From Ooceraea biroi (Eukaryota > Arthropoda > Insecta > Hymenoptera > Formicidae): a stretch of DNA of 64,000 nucleotides. The first letter of the stretch is position 1. Each line of letters opens with the position of its first letter. Location: assembly GCF_003672135.1 (NCBI RefSeq), contig NC_039510.1, positions 16,182,001-16,246,000 on the forward strand, written 5' to 3'. The notes beneath the pieces are model-generated. The model worked only from the letters and a program-made list of their open reading frames with translations. It made no database searches and was not told the origin of the DNA. This document shows, in pieces, positions 1 through 11,700 of this stretch. Position numbers and translations under genes: made by a program.

Positions 1-470
1 TTTGTTGGTGCTTTCTTAGATGTGAGTAAAATTATTCATACGAATATATTTTATACAAAATAAGATATTTAATTGCCAAATTTCTAATTTTTTAATTTCT
101 TACAATGGAAAAGTATTTAGAAAAAATAATGAATAAAAAGATTATCGTGTCTGTAAGTATAAATGCTCGACAGAGTGCAACGATGAAAAACTATTATTTT
201 AGATCAGACTTTTAAACACACGAGCGAGAAGAAATAAAATCTTTACCGTTCTCTTAGTAAAGAAGTGGAACACCGGAGAGTGAGAGGGCACCCAGTGTAT
301 ATTTAACTGCTTATTAAAGCCAGTATTATGTGGAAGAGCGGTTTGGAAAATTGCAGGTACTCGGTCCGCGATTTTCTCTTTCTTCTTTTTCTGTACTTCT
401 AGTCTGAAATACGTTCCTTTATAATAAGTGGTGAAAACCTGAGAAAAATTTCTGAAACGAAGGCATTCTC

Positions 471-815
471 TCACATCTTTCGTCCTCTGGAAGGTCCTTT
501 GAGCATCTCGGACAATTTCTCCTCGAAATCGCTGCTCGGGCGACGCGTTACACCTAAATTCGTGGCCATCGTGCGAGTATTTAAAGCGTCTACGCCATCA
601 CCGGAAGCGCTTCTTCGTTTTACCGTTGACACCTGTTCCGAGCCGTCGTTGGCAGCGGTCCTCGTCGTGGGCGATACGCGTGTGTATCGTGCCGCTCTTG
701 TTGCACAGCCAATTTCGTCGTTACCCTGTACACAAGCTGCGCTTTCCATGTGGACGTGGGTACGCGTGCATAAATATGCAAAACTTTGCGCTGGCTGTCG
801 CAATGTGACGGTCAA
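471..815 (-). CDS. Candidate exon of an unrecognised minus-strand gene
   Basis: On the minus strand this 114-codon open frame sits in a CpG-rich patch. Its C-terminal third is charged and protein-like (SSDFEEKLSEMLKG, then a basic GPSRGRK run). It ends where a good splice donor, AT|gtgaga, is available, so the true exon may run into an intron leading to exons left of the window. A plausible acceptor (ttgcgacag) lies at its 5' side. I do not recognise the family. The overlapping plus-strand frame at 499-828 is taken as its shadow. It could instead be an open frame arising by chance in GC-rich promoter DNA. Confidence 0.3.
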   Translation of the reverse strand: MTVTLRQPAQSFAYLCTRTHVHMESAACVQGNDEIGCATRAARYTRVSPTTRTAANDGSEQVSTVKRRSASGDGVDALNTRTMATNLGVTRRPSSDFEEKLSEMLKGPSRGRKM

Positions 816-1273
816 TTTCGAGGCTTAATTCGGCCGGGGCTCATTGCACCAGCGCTAATTGGTCACGGTACGTTAACCGGAACAACCGAGTCACCTGCAT
901 TCGTGGGAAAGTGCATTAAACAGACCGCGCCAGGCAACGTACGTCAAATTAAAAGAGCGCTGGGGGTGTGCGCACGTCCGTAATTAACGACTTGAGTGGG
1001 TGATTCAGTAGTTACACGACGCGTTCCGTGGCGATAAATGCGCTCGTTATTCGTGAAATCTCTTTATATTTAAATACATGATAGCAACGACAAACGGGGA
1101 ACATGCAATCTCTTCATGAAGAATATCTCAAGCCAAACGTGAACGTTACAGATTATCCCGTCGCGGAAAAATGAGAATTACATTATGTACATGATACCTG
1201 TACGATGAGTAGGATTAATTAATTAATTAAGTTGCGATGAATATTAATTTAAACATTCGTATGCAAATTCTAG

Positions 1274-3230
1274 GCACAGGCACATTCGGCAGAGTGGTCC
1301 TCTGCAGGCATCACGGTACACCTCTCGCTCTGAAAATCCTTTCCATGGTCGACGTGATCAGATTGAAGCAGGTTGAGCACGCGCGCAACGAAATCACGAT
1401 CCTGAAAGAAGTTAAGCATCCTTTCATCGTCAACATGCAAGTATTATATCTGTTACTGTTAGATAAGAGAAAGCATTGCTTCGCGAAATGATTCGTGATC
1501 ATTCGCCAACAATGAGTAGGCTCCGATCCATGACTTTTGAACGCACGCGATGTAATCGTCCGAAGGAAAGTGATACATTTGTCGGTCAAAGAAAGGCTCC
1601 ATGCAGCTGATCGTTAGGCGGAAAGCGCGGTCAGGACTAAGGAAAGTGATATACAAATGATGCAAATGCCGCTTGACCAGTTTGCGCCGCATCGCGATTA
1701 ACATTCGGATAACAGAAGCGAGAGAAATCGATACTCTCCGCGAGAAGACTGCTTTTGCTGTCAGAAGAATGAAATCGAGAATTTACTCGCATAACAGTCT
1801 AGCTTACTTATGTTTGTCACCTCCCTATTCTTATAATTGTCATTATCTCAGGCTGTGGAGCGGTAGAGACAAAGCCAGAGTGTACATGTTACTGGAGTTT
1901 GTTGCTGGCGGGGAACTCTTTTCTTACCTGAGGGCGGCGGGTAGATTTGCTGGACCCACGAGCTGTTTCTATGCAGCCGAAATAGTCTGTGCCCTGGAGT
2001 ATCTGCACAGTAAGCACATAGTTTATCGGGATCTCAAGCCGGAGAATCTTCTGTTGGACAGCCAAGGCCATCTCAAAATCACCGACTTCGGTTTTTCGAA
2101 GAAACTTACGGACAGGTAAGTTTCTTTGTAACAAAAATGCTACGAGGAAGGGACCAGAAATGTCAACGATCATTGGAACCTGAATCCATTATTTATTCGT
2201 TATTAAAATATCGCTTAAAAAGTAAATATAAAAATAAAATGATATATTAAGAGATTATAATATCTACATTTTCATTGCTGTTTATTTCTGTAAAATTCAA
2301 ATCGCATTGACCGTCTGTCAGAGACCGACTGTCTGACAGAGACCGTCTGTCGCGAAGTAACGCGTACAATGTCATGCAATTAGCCAAACTACACCTGTTA
2401 CTTGCTGACAGTGTATCATAATAAAACATTATGACCGTGACTATAATTAACACGTATATGTTTAGAACATGGACCTTGTGCGGCACGCCAGAATACTTGG
2501 CGCCGGAAATAATTCAAAGCAAGGGACACAATAAAGCTGTGGATTGGTGGGCATTGGGCGTCCTAATCTACGAGATGTTGGCGGGATACCCACCGTTCTT
2601 CGATGACAATCCTTTCGGAATCTACGAGAAAATCCTGAGTGGTAGGATAGAGTGGCCGAAACATATGGACCCCATAGCGAAAGATCTGATTAAGAAATTG
2701 TTGGTCGCCGATAGGACGAAGAGATTGGGAAACATGAGGCAAGGTGCTGAAGACGTCAAAAGGCATCGATGGTTTAAATTAGTGGAGTGGCCTCTGGTAA
2801 TTTCATAATGATTACTTATTAGTTCATTAATTAATTCATAAATAATGATTAGTTATTTAGTTCGTTAATTAAAATATAAAATAGAATGATCAAGAGCGCG
2901 AATGAAAAATGACAGAGTTAAAAAATTTAATAGATATCTACTCGAGTTTTATTGGATACGTCATTTTATACGTCATTTTATACGTCATTTTATACGTCAG
3001 TACATACATCTCTATTTACATTTCGTGATGTCCCACAATAACAGAATCGCGGAAATAATTAAACGATCGATCAATGTCCACAGGTGCCGCAAAGAGCCTT
3101 GACACCCCCGATAAGACCACGTGTGAAAACGCCGGGCGACGCAAGCTGCTTCGACGATTACCCTGAAATCGATTGGCGTTCCCAACCACCCTTACCGCCG
3201 GATCAATTAGCCCTATTTCAAGATTTTTGA
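1274..3230 (+). CDS. Pka-C3: cAMP-dependent protein kinase catalytic subunit, Pka-C3/PRKX type (5' end missing)
   Basis: AGC-family Ser/Thr kinase that phosphorylates targets when released from the PKA regulatory subunit. Exons: 1274-1436, 1852-2115, 2466-2796 and 3084-3230; all phases close, giving about 300 residues. Visible in order: glycine loop GTGTFGRV, ATP-binding Lys in LALKIL, helix-C Glu in ARNE, catalytic loop YRDLKPEN, DFG, activation segment TWTLCGTPEYLAPE with its phosphorylatable Thr, and a PKA C-tail ending FQDF. RLKQ, FGFSKK and the FDDYPE tail fit PRKX/Pka-C3 better than PKA-C1. An ATG at 1237 is in frame, but its residues are not kinase-like and a tag acceptor at 1271-1273 cuts in at the glycine loop. 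I therefore infer upstream exons, none of which I could find in the window. Intron 1 appears to use a GC donor. A polyadenylation signal AATAAA lies at 3528-3533. Confidence 0.93.
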
Positions 3231-3527
3231 CAATTGATATGACGATATCGTTGAATAGTCGCGATATTTTACAATTAACATTATTTCACATTCAACAAAT
3301 TCGGTAAATGGCGATGTATAAAGATACTGCGCTAAAAGAGCACATCTTTCGGCATAGAGCGAACGTGATCAAACGTAATTTCGACGACGCTTTCGATTAC
3401 GTTTGATAATTAATTTTCTACTCTGTACATAGGCGACTTTTTATATCTCGTTGTATATTATTTATTTATACATGCTAGACATGTCTAGACTAGGCATCCT
3501 TTTTCATTGTTTCTTGCGAATCCTGTA

Positions 3528-3533
3528 AATAAA
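3528..3533 (+). terminator. AATAAA polyadenylation signal of the PKA-type kinase gene
   Basis: A canonical hexamer about 300 bases after the kinase stop, in otherwise AT-rich 3' flank. Use of the site is inferred. Confidence 0.5.
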
Positions 3534-4033
3534 GAATGTACAGCGAATTTTAACTGTATGTTTTAAGTTTTACTCTTAATTCTTGCATACTTGTTTTTCA
3601 ATCAAGTCCTTTACGATTTCATGTTGCTGTACACACGTGTATATCGTTATGTGCAGTGTGTTGAATTCATAATACTAATGGAATCGATTTGTACTTGCAA
3701 TCGCGATCATCGAAAAATAAATCCACACACCACAATTACCTGATAACGGAATGTTACAAGTGATTCACCATCGTCTACATTTCATTAATTTTGCAAAACG
3801 TGATATATAATTTAAAGTGAGCCTTAGCACGCAACGTTTGCATGCCTAGTAGCAACAATACAATTTTCTGTGTGCGATAAAATCAGCATAATTCTGATCA
3901 AAGAACAGTACAACGCAACTCTACGTGGAAGAAACATTGTCGATCAAACGAGCAGTTTTCCGCGAAATACTCTGTAATAGCGAACGCCAAACAAATATTG
4001 AATGAGTGGCGAGACTTCCAATTCGTCTACATC
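3534..4033. other. Intergenic stretch between kinase and DEG/ENaC gene
   Basis: AT-rich spacer with no convincing open frame. It must hold the promoter and 5' leader of the channel gene. No TATA box or other motif is clear enough to call. Confidence 0.5.
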
Positions 4034-6669
4034 ATGATAACAATATCTCAGGAGAAACGACATAGAGTGAGAAGGACCATGGTGAACCATGTAGACATTA
4101 AATTTTCTGAAATCGAGAATTTGATGAAAGCGAGAATGAAGTCGTTCGACCGCGCTAATTTTAAATCGTACAGTGATCAGTCAACGGAAAGTACAAAAGA
4201 ACTTGCCTATAAATTTGTGCAGGAATATCTGCAATGTAGTACAATACATGGCGTAAAGTACCTCGGCAAGTTACGAATAAAACCCAGCATTGTTGGAAGA
4301 CTCTTCTGGGCTCTAATCATGATATGCAGTTTCCTCTGTGGGTGATATAAATACCTGTATAGTTTTACATAAATCTAATGAACTAATTAAAATCAATATC
4401 AATTTCAATATGTTATTATATAATAATACACACATTTAAAATTACGCTCTTTTAATTACAATTATAGAAGGTCATTCTCAGACTCATTGAAAATGGTTCT
4501 TCCAGTCTTAGCGTGGATGCTCTCGAGATTCTGGGCACGTTACACCGCGAATCCAACTCGCACCGTCATCGAGTCCTTTCAGACTCCGATATACATGATT
4601 CCATTTCCAGCTATAACTCTTTGTCCATTAGTGGCACCGTTAGCGAAAACGCGCATGAAATTGCTCAAACGTTTACGTCTACCGGACAACATGGACAACG
4701 ATACGGCGAATTTTTTACTCAGGTACGTGCAGCTCCGACATGCAATATGTATACGCAATTCATTATGCAGATACGCTAATTACACAATTGTTGAGAGAAA
4801 CGAGACTTTCGCAATATATTCAAGCTAACGTTTAATGATAAGTTACGAAACCCTCATCAGATATGGGCCCTCATGGGCAAACGAACACTCGCCTGCTGGT
4901 AAGGATTACGTGAACAATTTGGAAGAGCTTTTGGACATAAACCATATGACGTTTATGGATTTTTTAAAATTTCTGCGTCCCTGCGAGGACCTATTCGACT
5001 CCTGTTCGTGGAACGGCGAGACGAAGAACTGTAGCGAATTGTTCAAAGTGTCTTACACCTTCACAGGTATATGTTGTTCCTTCAATTATCTCCTCGAGGA
5101 TTATATAAAAACTGGCAGGTAATTATAATTAGTTATTAAGTTTAATTGTGCTTGAATCGTGGTATCTTCTGACTCTCCTTTTATTTATAATTATACGATA
5201 ATTTACTTTGGATTGAAACAGAAAGAAGAACGACTCCGACATAGTCAGAACTGATTTGTATGGGCCAAAATCAGGTCTCAGAATTGTTCTGCATCCGGAC
5301 TTGTTAGCTCATATCGATAATACGGCGATCAGATTTTCGACAAATTCCATCGGTGTCGTGGTACATATCGTAGTACATACATATGGAGTCATAGACTAAT
5401 CTTGTATTAATTTTGACAGAATAAAATACGTTTTATACTCGCAAAACTCGTGCAGTGATATTAGCTTCTTCAAACGCTTACTCGAAACAAATATTAATGC
5501 TTTTTTTTTCTTTTCTGTGAAACAGATGTTTCCTCATCATCCTCTGGAGTATGTCGGTACTATAGCCGTCAGACAAATTCTACAAGCGGAACAAGAATTA
5601 TGGGTGATTTATACATGTGATATTTTTACTTTCCTTTATGTAATATATATCAAATATTATATAAAGTTTACGTCTGCCGCACGTAAAATACTGTATTATA
5701 AATGCTTATAATAAACATTTTCCCAGCGTTTCGAATCACGTCTTGACAATCTTATGGTTTTACTCGATAGATTTCCGTAACACCGCTCGTCAAGTCATTT
5801 AAGACCATCGAACATTCTCATCAAGATGATGCTGGAGATCTGGTTCTACATTGTGCGGATGAGACCTTTAAATTGAAATATTTTCCCACGTATCAATATA
5901 CGAACTGTTTCATCAGCTGTGCCATCAGGGCCGTTGTTCAACTCTGCGGTTGTGTGCCATATTACTATGCACCCGTAGCTGACATGTATTCTTTAAGAGT
6001 AACTTGATCTTCTCTTTTCATAAAATTAGTTTTCCGATTACATCATCTAGCACTGGACAGTAACATGCCTTAATGCTTGCAGATCTGCGGCTGGGAAGAC
6101 TGGCAATGTCTTTACACGAATGCGGATGAAATACGAATCATTCAGAACGTTAAGACAGAAAATTTCTCATGCGAATGTATAAATCCATGCTTGAATGTAT
6201 TTTATGATATACAAACATTGTCATCCGTACTGAATGGTCAACAAGATTTCAATGTCTCGCCAGTTTAGTAAGCTATAGTAAAACAATAAAGAAGAGTGTT
6301 GCTTGTGAAACGTTATTTATAAATGATATTTATAAATGCGGCATCTACATGTGTTATATATGTTCCAGCAAAAATCTTTCGAAGAGCCAAGCTGTTCTAA
6401 GAGTATATCTGAGCTCCGAGACTTTCACGGTGATGCACACAATCCCGCTCGCTGATAGATTGTATCTACTAGGTGAAACCCCGTTCTATCATTTTTAATT
6501 TTTAATTTAGTAGTGCTAATTGTTTCAATAAAAAGAATATCTTTTTTTAGCATCCGTGGGTGGCATATTTAGTCTTTTCGTGGGATGCAGCTTTATAAGC
6601 TCTATCGAAATTTTGTACTTCATTGGACTATTTCTGCGCTCTTATTCCAGCTCCAAGAAGACAAAGTAA
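4034..6669 (+). CDS. Pickpocket-type DEG/ENaC amiloride-sensitive sodium channel subunit
   Basis: Degenerin/epithelial sodium channel subunit of the plasma membrane; such subunits form trimeric cation channels used in chemo-, mechano- or osmosensation. Nine exons: 4034-4341, 4468-4722, 4861-5118, 5222-5360, 5526-5603, 5771-5998, 6083-6267, 6369-6472 and 6551-6669. Phases close to 557 residues, full length for the family. Seen: the cytoplasmic His-Gly gating motif (STIHGVKYL, residues 69-77), TM1 about residues 86-104, a cysteine-rich extracellular domain, and TM2 with selectivity-filter motif G-C-S (residues 530-532) followed by the family-typical SSIEILYF. The start is the first in-frame ATG; a second ATG at 4079 would shorten the N-terminus by 15 residues. 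The particular pickpocket member cannot be named from sequence alone. Confidence 0.93.
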
Positions 6670-8190
6670 AACGAAGCAACACGCGTGCGATTACAAGTTT
6701 CATTGGCATTATTACCGGAAAGATTGCGCGTGATATAATTATATTTAACGTTCGTCGTTACTGAACATGCTAACTGGATGTCCAATCGCATTTTCGTCGC
6801 AGAGGTAATCGTGCGAGAAACGACTGTCACCGTTACTTCAACTTCTGTCGGCTGTCGTATACGGGTGCCTCGTCGAGCACTAAGAAACTGGAACGATTAG
6901 ATCTATTTCGGTCGGTTACTGGAGCGCTGCCGTAATTCTACGCCCGTGAAAATATTCGGTAGCCGAGAACGTCTCACAATCGTGTGGTCCTCCTTGAAGC
7001 AAGATCGCGCAAGACAAATGATCCACGAGCCGCGAATAAATCACAATGTCTGACCTTTCTTCGGCGCACCGATCACTGTCACCAGTTTTCGATACGTCAA
7101 TTTTCACGCCTACGTGACTCTACGTTCTATGCATGTTTTGCCATCGGCATGTGCACGCATCTGTCTGGCAATACGGCAATATCAATCGTAACTCAAAATA
7201 GCGGACGTGCAACGTAACGATTAATTTCCGATACGATCGAGCACGGCGATGACAGATTTATGAGGCGCGACGAGAACACGCGACTCGTTGGAGTCCAGTA
7301 AATCTGGTATTTAGTCCTGTGAATATATGAGATACATAAATTGCCGTAAGTGAGACAACGAAAGGAGTGGATGTTTCGCGGATGAGAAACTGGGTATTTA
7401 TATCTAGAAGAATATTTCCGAAATTTCGAATGAAACAAGCGGCGTAATTCGATACTTGAGTCATGCGGCGTGTCTCAGGAATTCCTTGCCTTACATAATG
7501 TTTGAAAGCTTTTCGTTAAAGCAGCCCTAATTGCCGCCCAGCATTGAAGTCTGTGCTAATCACGTCAGCTATTTTCGCGAATGCTGTCGAAAATACCGAT
7601 TTAGTTCTACGCGGAACGTACAGTCGAACTTCGAGAGCTGGAGGCGCCGACTATTTTTGGAGAAACGCCCACGTTTCGCAAGCACATCGTTCACGTCTCT
7701 ATAACGTTCTCTATTTGTTGTAACTCGTGATGAACTCGTATTTTCTTTTTTTTCTAATCATACCCTCTCACGTCACAGTCCGTTTTCCAGTAACACGATG
7801 GTAATTTATTCATTCCCGGATAAGTCTCACTTATTCAAAAGGAATTCCAGTCAGCATTCTAAACGAAAAGCTTTATTTTCTGATTTTCTGATATTACTGG
7901 AGATGCGTCACGAATCTGAGGAACTAACATGATAACGTGATCGAGTAAAATAAATAAACGAGATTCGAGATAGGAACGCACGTAAGACCTGATGTATTTA
8001 TTTCGGCGACTTCAAGTGAGCACAGCTCGGTGACAATGACAATGTAAATTGTAGCTATAGAAATGTACGTGAAATAAATATTACATTACATTCTGAAAGT
8101 GTTCGTTGCTAGTTATCTACGAAAAAATATAATTAGAGTAACATGAATAGTTATTTTTAGTGGGCAGCCGGTTTCCATGGCGAGAAATCG
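6670..8190. other. Intergenic stretch after the DEG/ENaC gene
   Basis: No gene is supported. Base composition rises to near-balanced GC around 6900-7700, unlike the AT-rich flanks, so it may be regulatory or remnant coding DNA. The short open frames on both strands overlap each other and show no domain. Confidence 0.4.
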
Positions 8191-8214
8191 AAATCGAAAT
8201 GTGGGGTAAGCTTT

Positions 8215-9050
8215 TCAAATCTTGTCTATCTGCCGTGGACATACTTTTGAATAATTTGGATCGCAGAAATCGGTCACTAAATATTCACAAGCGAGTTGCA
8301 TGTCTCCACACAGGGGTACCTAGATTGTAGAAAATGTAATAAATGATGGTGGGAACTGGCGAGCTTCGTGTGAGGTGTCCTGGCGATTTTGGATCCCCTG
8401 AATGCATCCGCTTTTTGACGTGTCTCTTCTTTGTTCTTCAGCCCTAAAATACGATTGTATTTAAGATATTTAAATAAAAAATAGGATTTCTCATTTCGCT
8501 AATCTACGTTATTGATTTACATTATTGATTTGGTAGTAATAAAACGCAACATGCAGGAAACTGATACATCAAAAGATAAAGTGAAGGAAATAATAGGATT
8601 GCGCTTTTCTTCGGAGATTTCAACGACCAATGTAACAATGCCCTCTTCAATCTCATAATCTTACTCTGATTCACGTAGCATCAATCTTACAATGGCGAAG
8701 TATAAATATAATCACGCAATTCAAATACTTGATCAAGGAGGAAAGATTCCATTATCATACCACGACATACCACAGTTTATGCTCATAATATTAAAACAAG
8801 AATTAAAGAATAATAATTTTAAAAAATAATTAAAAATTATATTAAAAGAATATGTGTGCAGGTAATCCAGGACATGCGCTACGAGAATCAATCAATTCCA
8901 AACGCATTCGCCGATGTGCGAAATAAACTCACCATGATGAGGAATGTCTGCCGTGTTTAAAAGAACAATCCCGAGTATAATACCCAAAGCGAGATTAATA
9001 GAAGGATAAGAATGAGGTATGTCATCAAAAGGTTCTGCGTCTCGTGACCT
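8215..9050 (-). CDS. Tentative small minus-strand gene with Cys-rich last exon
   Basis: Two or three candidate exons. The best is 8319-8215: it follows a pyrimidine-rich acceptor ending tctag and encodes 34 residues with four evenly spaced cysteines (C-x6-C-x7-C-x7-C) before TGA, resembling part of a secreted cysteine-knot or ShK-like domain. Further upstream, a hydrophobic segment (INLALGIILGIVLLNTAD) ends in a strong donor, CATCATG|gtgagt, near 8933. An acceptor-led open frame lies at about 8443. I could not connect them with consistent phases, so this is a set of exon candidates, not a gene model. A secreted peptide precursor is one possibility. The GC-rich block at 9480-9860 could be its promoter. 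Confidence 0.25.
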
Positions 9051-9479
9051 GTTTGCGGCATTTTTTCGTCGATGTGGACTGCACACTCTGTTATTCATAT
9101 GATATTTATTACTCACTAAATGCACTATTATCCGATAAATTTTCCCTGCTTTTATTCCTGATGGATCGAAAATCGATCGAGCGTTCTTTCACAATCAAGA
9201 TGAGTTTATGCATCAACATTGCAGGGCAATAATAATTAGTTTTCGGACCAATTTTCTGTCGGTTTATGTAATCACAATAACATGATTTTACAATATCTGT
9301 CGTTAATATTTTTAATAATAATATCATTCCAACTGATCGATCTTCGTTCAAGGAATAATCTTCGCTGGGCAATACTCACGAACGCTTGAATTATCACAAA
9401 CTAAATGCGAACGTTCGAAATTAAAATTCTGCCTCGTACAATGCTTAGACTTTTATTTGCAATTACAAGCGTTATCGTA

Positions 9480-9860
9480 TGAAAGCACTTGTGGACCTCG
9501 TGTTGTAGGGATCACTCCGGGATCCGGGGACACGTTCCTCGCCACTTTACGTGCGATCGTAGACTAGATCACGCGGCCCAGGATCTGCACACTCGGACCC
9601 CCCTTAATCCCGAAATTCCTCCAGGAACCGCATCAACACCCCCACCCGTTCGTGCACACGTACATGTCGCACCTTACCGCGAAACATCTTCTGCCCCAGG
9701 ATTGGTAGAAAACGAGATCCCACCAACGCGACGAGCGTTGCTCACAGACAGCAACTCGGAGAGTTCCGCTACCTCGAGTTATATTAAGGCATTGCGGATG
9801 TTATAGGCGCAACTTCCTGAAAAACGCGGCTAGATCAGCCCCGGATAAGCGCCGAGGTAA
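9480..9860. promoter_or_regulatory. CpG-rich block with splice donors on both strands, candidate promoter or 5' leader
   Basis: A GC-rich island in AT-rich DNA. On the plus strand it ends with a textbook donor, CCGAG|gtaagt (intron from 9857). On the minus strand a short ATG TTT CGC G|gtaagg occurs at about 9677-9688. It is probably a promoter with a non-coding first exon for one of these directions. The 105-codon plus frame across it has no recognisable domain. Confidence 0.35.
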
Positions 9861-11700
9861 GTAATGAAGATAAGTAATAGCAGGTTCAAGATCGTTGTGG
9901 AATTAATATGTGCCGGTCCATTAAGCACGATTGGAAACTGCAAGGTGCATCGTGTTATTCTGAAACTCGTTCGAGCTGACTGCCCGGACTGCTCGCGCGC
10001 GATTAAGCTTTCACTCTTCGGCCGATGTGTGCCAATATGGAAGGCCGTCCATCATTTTTGAGCTCCGGTCTAAATTTAACTCATTTAGACAAACATCAAT
10101 CTCAATAGACAATATACGGAACTTCCGACCTAAACTCCAGCTGTGCGTTACGTAACGCATCTTCCTACGCGAGAAAGACATGTACCAGACACTCCTGTTT
10201 TGCTAATTTGCGAACTACGCCTTCAGTGAAAGCCGACAAAGATGTTGTCGGTGATATGCTGCTGTTTGAGCCGGTAGAATTCAAAAATTGTTAGCAGCTA
10301 GATTCTTTAACTTTTTTATTTATTGCGTTAATTTAATTATCGATATCTGTAATCGAGGTGATTAATCGCTTAGCAGTTCCTAATAATAATTGACTAATAA
10401 AATCGTAGAGTTGTTTAATTATAATTTATTTGTCGAATACATAAGATGCCGTGTGTTAGCAATGATATTTACACTGTACATAATAATGTTGTAATAATAA
10501 TTGATTGCTTGGTAACTACGGAATTTTATGAACTTTCGATAGCGAGAATGTACGTAATAAATTTGTTCTTGCATGTAATACTGTTACATAGGCACGCGAA
10601 TATGGCTGCATTCAAAGCTATAACTTTGGACATGATATGACACGATTCACGTTACGAAAATAGTAAAGCGAAACTTTTATTACGGTTTAATTAACGACAC
10701 TCACGCGTCACATAAAACTTGCGACGTATGTTTCGTATTACATTTTATGTTGCATATATTTTATACGTTTTTTATATGTACAATTAACAATAAACCAATT
10801 GTTCTTTCTTAGCAAAGCAAGTTCTTTTATAATTTCGCTTTAATATCTTTAAATACTCTCGACACAAAATTCCAATATACATTTAAAACAGAATAATTTA
10901 AAAAATAAAGAGTTTTTTGATATAATTACATACTTGTAAATATTAAAAATATTATGTAAATATTGAGGAAATGATAACGTTCTAACTAAACTAAAATTAA
11001 TGCAAAACAAATTTTATGCATCATTATTTCGAACTATAAGAAAATGAGGACTAAAATATGCGTATTTAATATGTATCGCGAGATAAGTACAGATTAAATA
11101 CGTACATAATATTAAATATATCTGCATATTTTTATTTAATGCATATTTAATATATATGTATATTAAATCACAGGTTGGACATCATTATGTCTATCCCGTC
11201 AAATTTTACGAAATAATTTATATCTTTATGGGCTAGTTTGTGCAGTTTTATATCTTAATTTTGATCGCTTATACATACTGAGCTAGTAAAGTTAATTTAT
11301 CATGACTTTATATATACATATAAAATTAAAATATATTTTAACGTACGTAAATAAATAAAATGTATCAGCATGTACGTAAAATTATATTAATATCGATCAG
11401 TAATGTATATATAAAATCATTTTATACATATTGCTATAAAAAATACGAGGTAGTACAAAAGAGCTTCATTTGTATGAACTATAATAAAATCCCCTTCAAA
11501 ACGCTCTTCAAGAAATTATCATCTGTCGAAATCTCGATTAGTTTATATATAAATTTATGAAAAATGCAATGATAATTATTCATTGTGAATTCTGTCTGGT
11601 TTGTTTATATCACATCGGTTTGAGATAGATAAAAAATCTCCCATTAGCACATCCGTATCGCGTCTATCTATTCCCGTTAATACCAACACGAGTATGTGGT
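9861..11700. other. AT-rich intergenic stretch 3' of the sulfotransferase
   Basis: Mostly TA-rich low-complexity sequence. No open frame, repeat unit or RNA gene could be supported. The part next to 11700 should be the sulfotransferase 3' untranslated region. Confidence 0.5.

Noticed and set aside
1673..1851. In-frame extension upstream of kinase exon 2
   Set aside because: Not kinase-like; it is intron sequence before the acceptor at 1851.
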